From NCBI GenBank assembly GCA_963712995.1, contig CAVQKH010000032.1, positions 61,959 through 125,958 on the forward strand: a stretch of 64,000 nucleotides of DNA. The letters are read 5' to 3'. Of this stretch, positions 37,644 to 46,672 are shown in pieces (position 1 is the first letter of the stretch; every line of letters begins with the position of its first letter). This stretch comes from GCA-003244245 sp963712995. Its GTDB lineage: Bacteria; Actinomycetota; Actinomycetes; Mycobacteriales; Pseudonocardiaceae. Both the position numbers and the translations under genes were made by a program. The notes beneath the pieces are model-generated. The model had not been told where the DNA came from, did no database searches, and was given only the letters and a program-made list of their open reading frames with translations.

Positions 37644-38867
37644 ATGAGCCTGCTGGAGGCGGTACGGAGCGCGCTGGTGGCTCTATGGACCCACCGGTTG
37701 CGTTCCGTACTGACCATGCTAGGCATCATTATCGGGGTTGCGGCGGTGATCTTCCTCGTCGCAGTCGGTAACGGGGTGCAGTCCTCGGTGAACGATACCC
37801 TCGCGAAAGTGGCTGATGTCATCACCGTTGTGTCGTTGTCCGGTAACGTTTCCGGCGGCGTCTCACGGGATCTGACCGACTCCGACGCCGTGGCCCTACG
37901 CAACTCTGCCCAGGCCCCCGACATCGCGAGTGTCACCCCGGTCATCAATGGTCGGAGGCTCGTTGAGACCCCTGCCACCTTGTCCCTCACGAACGTCGTC
38001 GGTTCGACAGAGCTGTGGTTCGAGGTGAACAACCGGACGCTGAAGGCAGGATCGTTCTTCGACGACACCCAAGTCCGTTCCGGTGCCCGGGTCCTGGTGA
38101 TAGGTCGCAAGGCGGCGAGTGACCTCCTCGGCGGTGACTCCGCTGCCGTGGTGGGCCAGACGCTCCGGATCAACCGCCAGAACTTCAAGGTGATCGGGTT
38201 GCTGGAGTCCGACAGCGAGTCGGCGGACAACACCGTGGTCATGCCGCTGAGCACCGCGCGCCGCGTCGTCTTCGGCTCGGGTGACTCGCTCAACGAGGTC
38301 ATCGTCCGAGCCACCGAAGCGGCCGTGGTGACCTCCGCGCGAGACCAGGTGATCGACATCCTCAGCGAGCGGCATCGGATCACGGATCCGGCGAAACGAG
38401 ACTTCGAGGTGAACATCCTGGCCAGCGCGCTCACCGCGCTCAACCGCACCCTCGGCGTCCTCACCACCTTCACCGCCTCCGTCGCGGCGATCTCGCTGTT
38501 CGTCGGCGGCATCGGAGTCTTGAACATCATGCTGGTCTCGGTCACCGAACGAACCCGCGAGATCGGGATCCGCAAAGCGGTGGGCGCCACCCGCCGGGCA
38601 ATCCTCAAACAGTTCCTCATCGAGTCCATCGTGCTAGCAGGCGCCGGCGGGGTCATCGGCATCGGCATCGGCATCGGCCTGTCCGCACTCGCCACCACGA
38701 TCGCGCCCTCCTTCGGCGAGACCTTCGAGGGGTTCACTCCTACCGTAAGCATTCTCTCCATCGCGACCTCGTTCGCGATCAGCCTGGCGATCGGCCTCCT
38801 CGCTGGCGGCTATCCAGCCAACCGCGCCGCCCGGCTCCCCCCCATCCACGCCCTCAGATACGAGTAA
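37644..38867 (+). CDS. MacB/FtsX-family ABC transporter permease
   Basis: The protein has 407 residues: an N-terminal membrane helix after RSALVALWTHRLRSVLTMLG (the family's hallmark coupling helix), a MacB periplasmic core domain (about 45-270), and three C-terminal helices with the FtsX motif ERTREIGIRKAVGATRRAIL. GAGGG lies upstream of ATG 37644. MacB-type systems need a separate ATPase and often an adaptor; neither is adjacent. The gene follows the secreted small protein, so export or immunity for that peptide is a reasonable guess. A GIGIGIG repeat lies in the third helix. Confidence 0.88.
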   Translation: MSLLEAVRSALVALWTHRLRSVLTMLGIIIGVAAVIFLVAVGNGVQSSVNDTLAKVADVITVVSLSGNVSGGVSRDLTDSDAVALRNSAQAPDIASVTPVINGRRLVETPATLSLTNVVGSTELWFEVNNRTLKAGSFFDDTQVRSGARVLVIGRKAASDLLGGDSAAVVGQTLRINRQNFKVIGLLESDSESADNTVVMPLSTARRVVFGSGDSLNEVIVRATEAAVVTSARDQVIDILSERHRITDPAKRDFEVNILASALTALNRTLGVLTTFTASVAAISLFVGGIGVLNIMLVSVTERTREIGIRKAVGATRRAILKQFLIESIVLAGAGGVIGIGIGIGLSALATTIAPSFGETFEGFTPTVSILSIATSFAISLAIGLLAGGYPANRAARLPPIHALRYE

Positions 38868-39006
38868 CACGCGCAGCAGGTCCAATGCCGCGTAGCTGGT
38901 CAGCGTCGATGGCGCCTCCCCACCACCAGACCACCCAGCTCACAACCACCAACATCGACGGTCCGGCACAAGACCAGACCCCTCAGCCGGGCCACCACGC
39001 CGCGTC

Positions 39007-39595
39007 TCAGTGACTGGTAACTCCCGACGAGAACCCCTGGCGCCGGTTCCCGGCGTACAGCTCGGTCAGGGCAGCCCAGTGGTGCTCGTCAGCGGCAGCG
39101 TCGTAGGTCGGATTGTCCGGCACCGCGAACCCGTGCGCGGCGGGGTAAATGTCGATGGTGTGCCTCACCCCGGCGGTGATGAGGGCCTGTTGCAGCCGCT
39201 GGTATTGCTCGGGAGGGAAATGTACGTCGTTCTCGGCGGCCGCCACGTAGACACTCGCGCGAATCCGGCCGGCCAACAGATACGGGCTGTCAGGGTCGTC
39301 CGTGGCGGCGAGTCGCCCGCCGTGGAACGACGCTGCAGCGGCGACCTGGTCCGGATAATGCCCGGCCACAATCAGCGAAATCCGGCCTCCCGGCAGTTCG
39401 GTAGTAGATGTCGGGTAGGAGCACTGCGTAGCCGAGGCCGGCGAGCCGATCCGCCATGGTGGCGAAGGTTTCCCGGACCCCACCGGCGTCAGGGTAAAGG
39501 ATCACCGCCGGCCAGCTGCCGCGACTCGACGGCGTGTGCAGTGTGGCCGCACAACTACCGTCCTCGGTGAGGACGGTGACATCCGTTCGTGACAT
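39007..39595 (-). pseudogene. Dienelactone hydrolase family, internal deletion
   Basis: The 5' part begins at ATG 39595 (AGGAG six nt upstream) with a typical DLH start (AVILYPDAGGVRETFATMADRLA...DIYYRT). The 3' part resumes in another frame near 39,398 at GGRISLIVAGHYPDQ and runs to the normal end with the catalytic Asp/His regions (AAENDVHFPPEQY, PAAHGFAVPD). About 80 codons in between, including the nucleophile Cys motif, are missing. The gene cannot make an active enzyme. Confidence 0.75.
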
Positions 39596-39717
39596 CCGAA
39601 GCTCCTGGCGTCGGGGAATGGTGACTTCCGTCCGACCGTGACGGGCTACCTTCCGCGGCGCCAGCTCCACTCGATCAGTTGGCCAGGCCGATCTGTACCG
39701 CGGCCACCGGCGCCGGA

Positions 39718-41445
39718 TCAGAGTTGCTCGGGAGCCTCGATGCCGAGCAGGCCGAGTCCCTCAGCCAGGATGCGCGCCGTCAACGCGGACAGCACCAGAC
39801 GACTCTCGCGAACCTCGCCCTCGGATTTGAGAACCGGGCACTGCTCGTAGAAGCCGGTGAACGCCGTTGCCAGACCGAACAGATAACCGGCGAGACGATG
39901 GAACTGCATGCTCTGCTCGAGCTCGCTGATCACGCTGGGAAACTCCAGCAGGGCCAGCGCAAGGGCGCGCTCAGCCGCAGCGGCGATCACCACCCGATCG
40001 GCCGTCTCGGGTGATGTGACACCCGCCCGGCGGAAAATCGATCGGATACGGGCATGCGCGTACTGCAGATACGGGGCGGTGTTGCCGTCGAATGACAGCA
40101 TCCGGTCGAAGTCGAGGACGTAATCCTTGCCCCGGTCAGTGGATAGGTCCGCATACTTCACCGCACCGATCCCCACCGCATGCGCTACCGCTGCCCGCGT
40201 CGCGGTGTCCAGGTCGGGGTTCTTCTCCACGACGGCCGCCGTCGCGCGGGCCACGGCCTCCTCGATCAGATCGATCAGCCGAACCGACTCGCCGGCACGG
40301 CTGCGCAACATCTTGCCGTCCTTACCCAGCACCGAGCCGTGTCCGATGTGCTCGGCTCGGGCGGGGGAGACCAGCCAGCCGGCCTCGCGGGCCGTCTGGA
40401 ACACCATTTCCAGATGCTGATGTTGCGGGGAGCCGACCACGTACAGCAGGCGCGTCGCCCCGAGGGTTCGCAGCCGGTACCGGATGGTGGCCAGGTCAGT
40501 GGAGTCATATCCGTAACCGCCGTCACGCTTGCGCACGATCAGCGGCTGCGGCTCGCCGTCCCGGCCGCTGAAGCCGTCCGGGAACACGCATAATGCGCCG
40601 TCGCTCTCCTTCGCCAGACCTGCGTTCTCCAGCTCGGCGACGACCGCGGGGAGTTGATCGTTGTACATGCTCTCGCCCGCGAAGTCGCCGTCGGTCAGCC
40701 GGACACCGAGCCGGTCGTAGACGGTCATGAAGTACTTCTGTGACTCATCGATCAACAGTCGCCACAAGTGGAGAGTGTCCGTATCACCGCCCTGCAGCAG
40801 CACAACGCGGTGGCGGGCGCGTTGCTTGAACTCCTCACTCACGTCGAACTTGACGCGGGCGGCCCGGTAGAAACCGTTCAGATCACCGATGGACAGCTCG
40901 TGGGCTGCCTCGTCTTCGCCGAGGTCCAGCAGGTGCTCGATGAGCATGCCGAACGGTGTGCCCCAGTCACCGATGTGGTTCTGGCGAATGACCCGATGAC
41001 CGAGCCATTCCAGCAGGCGAACGGCTGCGTCACCGATGATCGTCGAACGCAGGTGGCCGGCGTGCATCTCCTTCGCGACGTTCGGTGCCGAATAGTCAAC
41101 AACCACCGTCTCCGGAGTGGGCGCCGCTACGCCGAACCGGTCCGCGCGGCTTGCCTCGACCACACACCGGGCCAGCACGTCGTCACGGATGGTCAGATTG
41201 ATGAACCCTGGACCGGAGATCTCGACCGAGGCGCACAGATCATCCAGTGCGGCCTGCTCCACCACCCGGGCGGCCACCTCACGGGGATTGGACTTCATCC
41301 GCCGGGCCGCCGCGAGCGCCCCATCGGCCTGATAGTCGGCGTGCTGGGACCGCCGGACCGACGGATCCACCCCGGCACCCGCCACCACCTCGAACGCTCG
41401 CCCGAGCCGTTCACTGAGCGCAACCTTCAGATCGACCACGCGCAC
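39718..41445 (-). CDS. argS: Arginine--tRNA ligase
   Basis: A class Ia synthetase of 575 residues, the usual length. It has an N-terminal additional domain, the HIGH-type motif HAGH (128-131) in SAPNVAKEMHAGHLRST, NHIGDWGTPFG, a KMSKS-equivalent DGKMLRSRAG, and the C-terminal anticodon-binding helical domain with LPQYAHARI-like LQYAHARIRSIFRRAG. It charges tRNA-Arg in the cytoplasm. The usual actinobacterial neighbours (lysA, hom, thrC) are absent, so this may be a second copy. The downstream gene order on this strand is hrpA then argS, with 26 nt between. Confidence 0.95.
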   Translation of the reverse strand: MRVVDLKVALSERLGRAFEVVAGAGVDPSVRRSQHADYQADGALAAARRMKSNPREVAARVVEQAALDDLCASVEISGPGFINLTIRDDVLARCVVEASRADRFGVAAPTPETVVVDYSAPNVAKEMHAGHLRSTIIGDAAVRLLEWLGHRVIRQNHIGDWGTPFGMLIEHLLDLGEDEAAHELSIGDLNGFYRAARVKFDVSEEFKQRARHRVVLLQGGDTDTLHLWRLLIDESQKYFMTVYDRLGVRLTDGDFAGESMYNDQLPAVVAELENAGLAKESDGALCVFPDGFSGRDGEPQPLIVRKRDGGYGYDSTDLATIRYRLRTLGATRLLYVVGSPQHQHLEMVFQTAREAGWLVSPARAEHIGHGSVLGKDGKMLRSRAGESVRLIDLIEEAVARATAAVVEKNPDLDTATRAAVAHAVGIGAVKYADLSTDRGKDYVLDFDRMLSFDGNTAPYLQYAHARIRSIFRRAGVTSPETADRVVIAAAAERALALALLEFPSVISELEQSMQFHRLAGYLFGLATAFTGFYEQCPVLKSEGEVRESRLVLSALTARILAEGLGLLGIEAPEQL

Positions 41446-41471
41446 AGCCTACGACCATCCCGAAACCGACA

Positions 41472-44400
41472 TCAGTAGCCGCGGGCGCTGGCGATGGCCT
41501 GGTGGATGCGCTGATCGGAGATGGGGTGGGGGGTGCGTAGCGCTTGCGCGAAGTAGCTCACCCGCAGCTCCTCGATCATCCAGCGGATCCGCGCCACGTC
41601 CGGGCGCTCGCCGAGCTCGTCGCGCAGTTGCTGGTAGGCCTGCGTGACAGCGGCGATCCGGTGCATCCAGTCCCGGTCGCGATCCGGGTTCCGGGGCAGC
41701 GTATCCAGCCTGCGCGCGATGGCGTGGAGGTAGCGAGCCAGATCGGGCAGCCGCTGCGCGCCGGTCGCGGTGACGAAACCGGGCCCGATCAAGCCGGTGA
41801 GCTGAGCGTGGATGTCGGCGACCGCGGGCGCCAGTACCGGCGCGGTGAGCTCGGGCAGCCGCGCCTCGACGGTGTGCAGGAGGGTCAGGATGCGCTGCAC
41901 GTGGGCGAGCACGGCGCGCAGTGCGCCGGCCAGCTCGGCGTGGGCGCGCTCGCGCAGCGCGGTGAAGCAGCCCTCGTCATGGGGCGGCCCGCCGCAGGCG
42001 GCGATCAGCGCGTCGGCGGCGCAGGTGGCGCAGTCGGCCAGCAGCGCCTCCAGAGCGCCGTCCGGGTTGCGGGCCAGCACCAACCTCTCGTCCCGGTCGA
42101 GGGCGCGCTGGGCCGATTTGATCAACCCGGGCATCGCCAGCAGGAGCAGCCGCCGGGCGCCCGCCCACATCGCGTGCTGCTGCTCGGCTTCGGTGGGCAG
42201 CAGGGCGAGCGCGACGGTGTCACCCTCGTCGACCAGCGCGGGGTAGGCGGTGACCAGGTGGCCGGCCTGCTCGTGCTGGTAGGTCCGGGGCAGGGTGCCG
42301 ACATCCCAGCTGCGCAGACCGTGGCGCTCCAGGCCGCGGGCCGCGGCCGCCATCGTGGCCTGTAATCGGGGGCGTAGCTGGTGGGTCAGCGCCGCCAGGT
42401 CCTTGCCCTGCGCCAGGATCACCTCGCCGTCACACACCCGGAAGGTGATCGTCAAGTGATCCGGCACCTGGTCGAGCCGCCAGTCCGCACGGCGCACGGG
42501 AACTCCCAGCTGACCCAGCTCGCGTTCCAAGGCGTCCAGCAAGGGTTCGCCCGCGGCCGTCAGCCGGGTCAGGATGGCCCTGGCGTGGTCGGGTACCGGC
42601 ACCAGCTGGCGGCGCAGCGGCTTGGGCAACGACTTGAGCAGCGCGACGACCAGCTCCTCCCGCAGGCCGGGGACCTGCCAGCTGAACGGCGCCGCCTCGA
42701 GCTGGTTGAGCACCTGCAGCGGGACCTCCACCGTCACTCCGTCAGCGTCGGCACCCGGCTCGAACTGGTAGGACAGCCGCAGTCGCAGCGCGCCCTGCAC
42801 CCAGCAGTCGGGGTAGTCGACCGCGGCCACGCCCTCACCGGTGATCAGCATCGTGGGGTCGAAGTCGAGCAGTGCAGGCTGGGTCGTGCTGAGCTTGCGC
42901 CACCAGCTGTCGAAATGCCGGGCCGAGACGACCTCAGCCGGGATGCGCTGATCGTAGAAGTCGAACAGGGTTTCGTCGTCGACCACGATGTCGTGGCGGC
43001 GGGCCCGCTGCTCGAGTTCGTCGACGTCGTCGAGCAGCGCCCGGTTGGTGTGGAAGAAGGCGTGCCGGGTCTCCCAGTCGCCCTCCACCAACGCATGCCG
43101 CAGGAACAGCTCGCGGGACAGTACGGGGTCGACGCCTGCGAAGTCGGCCTTGCGGGACGCCACGATCGGGACGCCGTAGAGGGTGACCTTCTCGTAGGCC
43201 ACCGCGCCGCCGCGGTGGCGTTCCCAGTGCGGTTCGCTGTAGCTGCGTTTGACCAGGTGCCCGGCCAGCGGTTCCACCCACTGCGGCTCGATGCGGGCGA
43301 CCACCCGGCCCCACAACCGGGAGGTCTCCACCAGCTCGGCGACCATCACCCAACGCGGCGGCTTACGGAACAGCGCCGAGGCGGGGAAGATCGCGAATCG
43401 GGCGCCGCGGGCCCCCAGGTAGTCGCGGGTCTCGGCGTCGAACAGCCCGATATGGGAGAGCAACCCGGCCAGCAGGCTGCGGTGCACCTCCCCCGGTTCC
43501 GCGGGCCCGGTGTTCTCCCGCATACTCAGGTCCCGGGCGATCCGGCGCAGCTGCCCGTGCAGGTCCTGCCACTCTCGCACCCGCAGGTAGTGCAGGAACT
43601 CCGTCCGGCACAGCTTGCGGAACTGGGTGGACGACAGCGCCCGCTGCCGCTCCTCGAGATAGCGCCACAGGTTGAGCACGCTCACGAAGTCGGAATCCTT
43701 GCTGGTGAACCGGGCGTGCTGGGCGTCCGCGGCCGCCTCGGCATCGGTCGGTCGCTCCCGCGGATCCTGGATGGACAGCGCCGCCACGATCACCAGGACC
43801 TCGCCCAGGCATCCGTTGTGGTGGGCGGCCACCACCATCCGGGCCAGCCGGGGGTCCAGCGGCAGCTGCGCCAGCGTGCGCCCAACCCGGGTGAGCCGGG
43901 GCTCGTGAAAGCCGGTCGACCCGCCGGCTGGCCGGCCCTCAAGAGCCCCCAACTCGTGCAGCAGCGCCACACCGTCGGAGATCTGCCGGCGATCCGGGGG
44001 GTCGATGAACGGGAACGCCGCCACCGCACCCAGGTTCAATGCCGCCATCCGCAGGATCACTGAGGCGAGGTGGGTCCGCAGGATCTCCGGATCGGTGAAC
44101 TCCGGGCGGGACTGGAAGTCCTGCTCGGAGTAGAGCCGGATACAGATGCCATCCGCGGTGCGCCCGCAGCGGCCGGCACGCTGGGTGGCCGAGGCCTGCG
44201 AGACGGGTTCGATCGGCAGCCGCTGCACCTTGAGCCGGCGGCTGTAGCGGGAGATCCGGGCCGTGCCGGGGTCGATCACGTACCGGATCCCCGGCACCGT
44301 CACCGACGTCTCGGCCACATTCGTGGCCAGCACGATCCGCCGCGTCCGCCTCCCTGCCGGGCGGGTCGCGTCCTGGCGCCCGGTGTGCCGATCCTTGCTG

Positions 44401-45263
44401 CCCGGGGGTTCGAAGACCCGGTGCTGCTCGGCGGCCGAGAGCCGCGCGTAGAGCGGAACGATCTCGGTGTCGGTGAGGCTCAGCGCCGCCAAGGCATCAC
44501 GGGTGTCGCGGATCTCCCGCTCGCCGGAGAGGAACACCAGGATGTCGCCGGGACCCGCACCGCGCAGCTCGATCACCGCGTCGCAGATCGCCTGGATCTG
44601 ATCACGATCGTCCACGCCCTCGGGGCCAAAGGGGCGGTACCGGAGCTCCACCGGGAAGGCACGGCCGGAGACCTCGATCACCGGCGCGTCGTCGAAGTGC
44701 CGGGAGAACCGTTCGGGGTCGATGGTCGCCGAGGTGATGAGCACCTTGAGGTCAGGCCGGCGAGGGAGCAGCTGTTTGAGGTAACCCAGCACGAAATCGA
44801 TGTTCAGCGAGCGTTCATGCGCCTCATCGATGATCAGTGTGTCGTACTGCCGCAGCGAGGGGTCGGAGGAGATCTCGGCCAGCAGGATGCCATCCGTCAT
44901 CAGCTTGACCAGGGTGTCCTCGGATGCCTGGTCGGTGAAGCGCACCTTCCAGCCGACCGCGCCACCGACCGGGACGTCGAGCTCCTCGGCGATGCGCTCG
45001 GCCACAGTGCGCGCCGCCAGCCTGCGCGGCTGGGTGTGCCCGATGGTGCCCACAATCCCGCGACCCAGCTCCAGGCAGATCTTGGGTAGCTGGGTGGTCT
45101 TCCCGGACCCGGTCTCCCCGGCGACGACCACCACCTGGTGGTCCCGGATCGCTGCGAGGATCTTCCGGGTGTGCTGGCTGATCGGCAGTCCCGGCGGGTA
45201 GTGGATCCGCGGCAGGGCGGCCTGCCGGCGGGCGATCCGCGCCTCGGTCAACGATTGGCCCAC
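41472..45263 (-). CDS. hrpA: ATP-dependent RNA helicase HrpA
   Basis: A DEAH-box helicase of 1263 residues, matching the HrpA family. Walker A is GETGSGKT (49-56), DEAH 146-149 in LIIDEAHERSLN, motif III SAT near 180, motif VI QRAGRCGR. HA2 and OB-fold regions follow, then the long C-terminal DUF3418 region specific to HrpA. It remodels RNA or ribosomal complexes in the cytoplasm. The gene is intact over 3.8 kb, which argues against uniformly poor base calling in this window. Confidence 0.96.
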   Translation of the reverse strand: MGQSLTEARIARRQAALPRIHYPPGLPISQHTRKILAAIRDHQVVVVAGETGSGKTTQLPKICLELGRGIVGTIGHTQPRRLAARTVAERIAEELDVPVGGAVGWKVRFTDQASEDTLVKLMTDGILLAEISSDPSLRQYDTLIIDEAHERSLNIDFVLGYLKQLLPRRPDLKVLITSATIDPERFSRHFDDAPVIEVSGRAFPVELRYRPFGPEGVDDRDQIQAICDAVIELRGAGPGDILVFLSGEREIRDTRDALAALSLTDTEIVPLYARLSAAEQHRVFEPPGSKDRHTGRQDATRPAGRRTRRIVLATNVAETSVTVPGIRYVIDPGTARISRYSRRLKVQRLPIEPVSQASATQRAGRCGRTADGICIRLYSEQDFQSRPEFTDPEILRTHLASVILRMAALNLGAVAAFPFIDPPDRRQISDGVALLHELGALEGRPAGGSTGFHEPRLTRVGRTLAQLPLDPRLARMVVAAHHNGCLGEVLVIVAALSIQDPRERPTDAEAAADAQHARFTSKDSDFVSVLNLWRYLEERQRALSSTQFRKLCRTEFLHYLRVREWQDLHGQLRRIARDLSMRENTGPAEPGEVHRSLLAGLLSHIGLFDAETRDYLGARGARFAIFPASALFRKPPRWVMVAELVETSRLWGRVVARIEPQWVEPLAGHLVKRSYSEPHWERHRGGAVAYEKVTLYGVPIVASRKADFAGVDPVLSRELFLRHALVEGDWETRHAFFHTNRALLDDVDELEQRARRHDIVVDDETLFDFYDQRIPAEVVSARHFDSWWRKLSTTQPALLDFDPTMLITGEGVAAVDYPDCWVQGALRLRLSYQFEPGADADGVTVEVPLQVLNQLEAAPFSWQVPGLREELVVALLKSLPKPLRRQLVPVPDHARAILTRLTAAGEPLLDALERELGQLGVPVRRADWRLDQVPDHLTITFRVCDGEVILAQGKDLAALTHQLRPRLQATMAAAARGLERHGLRSWDVGTLPRTYQHEQAGHLVTAYPALVDEGDTVALALLPTEAEQQHAMWAGARRLLLLAMPGLIKSAQRALDRDERLVLARNPDGALEALLADCATCAADALIAACGGPPHDEGCFTALRERAHAELAGALRAVLAHVQRILTLLHTVEARLPELTAPVLAPAVADIHAQLTGLIGPGFVTATGAQRLPDLARYLHAIARRLDTLPRNPDRDRDWMHRIAAVTQAYQQLRDELGERPDVARIRWMIEELRVSYFAQALRTPHPISDQRIHQAIASARGY

Positions 45264-45403
45264 AAGTCGCGATCTCCTTCACTCGCGCGGATATGGACGA
45301 TGGCCACGGACCCCGGCCGGGCACCGGGGCCACGTGCCGGACCCCGGTCACACACCCTAGAGCACTAGTTACCGGTGAGTCACAAATCGATACAGTGTTC
45401 GGC

Positions 45404-45705
45404 GTGCAGCTGGCCTATGACCGATGCGGCGCTGGGCCGGCGCTGGTGCTGTTGCACGGGGCCGGGCATCGGCGGCAGGGTTGGCTTCCCGTCCAGCGGC
45501 GGTTGGCCGAGCACCGCGGGGAACGGTGACCATCGCCTGGGGATCCCGGGACTTGATCTTCCGGCGACCCCGGGCCGCAGCGGTCACCCGGCTGATCCCG
45601 CACGCTCGGCTGCTGCGGCTGCCCGGCTGCGGGCACGTACCGATGAACGACAATCCCGAACTGGTGGACCACGTCCTGCTCACCGGCAGCGACGCCGAAG
45701 CGTAG
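45404..45705 (+). pseudogene. Alpha/beta hydrolase with internal deletion
   Basis: GTG 45404 opens a typical start (VQLAYDRCGAGPALVLLHGAG with the oxyanion HG). After GWLPVQRRLAEHR the sequence jumps, one frame off, to the C-terminal part (VTIAWGSRDLIFRRP, then LRLPGCGHVPMNDNPELV with the catalytic His). The middle ~150 residues, with the nucleophile elbow, are gone. Confidence 0.7.
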
Positions 45706-45771
45706 CCTGCCTTGTCAGCCGTTCGGTGTGAACGGCGCTCGCGGGGAATCGGCCTGTGGCGGGAGAGTTCG

Positions 45772-46419
45772 GTGGGACAGGCACCATCGACGGTGGCTCA
45801 GGCCGCCTTGCTGGTCCTGTTCGTGCTGCCCGGAATCACCTACCAGTTCCTGCGTGAGCGCTGGCGTGGGCCGATGCCGGGGGAACGCGATCTCGGAGAG
45901 CGGGTGTTGCGGGCACTCGCCGCCTCGGTGCTGCTCGATGCGGTCTATCTCGTGGTGGCCGGCCCGGAACTGGTGCGGCTGGCACACGGCATGACCGCAG
46001 CCCCGTGGGACGGGCTCGTTGCACGGTCTCGGGTGGTCGGCCTGGTGGCGCTGGTGCTGTTCATCGTGATCCCCGCCGCCGCGGCGGCGGGAGTGTCCTG
46101 GGTGCAACGGCGCCGCCTGCAGGCGAGCTACCGGGCGGGTACGCCGACGGCGTGGGATCACGCGTTCCGCGATCGCCCGCCGTGTTTCATCCGGGCTAGG
46201 CTCAAGAACGGCAGCTGGGCCGGTGGCTGGTACGGCCCCCGTTCCTACGCGAGTGCCTATCCGCAGCCGGCCGAACTGTTCCTCCAATCGGCGTGGCAGC
46301 TCAACCCCGACGGCAGCTTCGGCCCGAAAGTGAACCGGACAGCCGGCCTGCACCTGCGCGCCAGCGACATCGACGTCCTGGAATTCCTCGACCCACCCGA
46401 GACCCGGAAGGCGCCATGA
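45772..46419 (+). CDS. DUF6338-family membrane protein
   Basis: From GTG 45772 (GGGAGA six nt upstream) it has about 215 residues: an N-terminal helix with the family's VLPGITYQFLRER motif, two further membrane spans, then a soluble end (FIRARLKNGSWAGGWYG, LHLRASDIDVLEF). DUF6338 proteins are found in actinobacteria and some defence neighbourhoods; their role is unknown. The stop overlaps the next start by 4 nt, so the two products are made together. Confidence 0.75.
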   Translation: MGQAPSTVAQAALLVLFVLPGITYQFLRERWRGPMPGERDLGERVLRALAASVLLDAVYLVVAGPELVRLAHGMTAAPWDGLVARSRVVGLVALVLFIVIPAAAAAGVSWVQRRRLQASYRAGTPTAWDHAFRDRPPCFIRARLKNGSWAGGWYGPRSYASAYPQPAELFLQSAWQLNPDGSFGPKVNRTAGLHLRASDIDVLEFLDPPETRKAP

Positions 46420-46616
46420 CCGACTCACCAGACACCCCCGCCGCCACTGAGCCTGCCCCGCAAGACAAACCGGCCAACCCCCGTCGCACCCGCGGCTATG
46501 TCCCCAAAGGCAGCGACGTCGAACCCGACCAAGCTCCCACCGGCGCCGCCGGCCCGTCCGTACCCGTCTCGGACGACGAGAAGGCCGATGATCCGGGACA
46601 CGAGAGCCACCGTTGA
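46416..46616 (+). CDS. Small acidic/proline-rich partner of DUF6338
   Basis: 66 residues from an ATGA overlap with the DUF6338 stop. It is a disordered, charged protein (PANPRRTRGYVPKGSDVEPD). No fold is predicted by eye. Its tight coupling suggests it binds or regulates the membrane protein. Confidence 0.6.
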   Translation: MTDSPDTPAATEPAPQDKPANPRRTRGYVPKGSDVEPDQAPTGAAGPSVPVSDDEKADDPGHESHR

Positions 46617-46672
46617 AGAACTCCGTGTCGGAGGCGGTGCGATCGATGCGGTAAGAGAAACGGATTGAAATC

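Noticed and set aside
42381..44063. 560-codon plus-strand frame
   Set aside because: Antisense to hrpA, whose motifs are clear.
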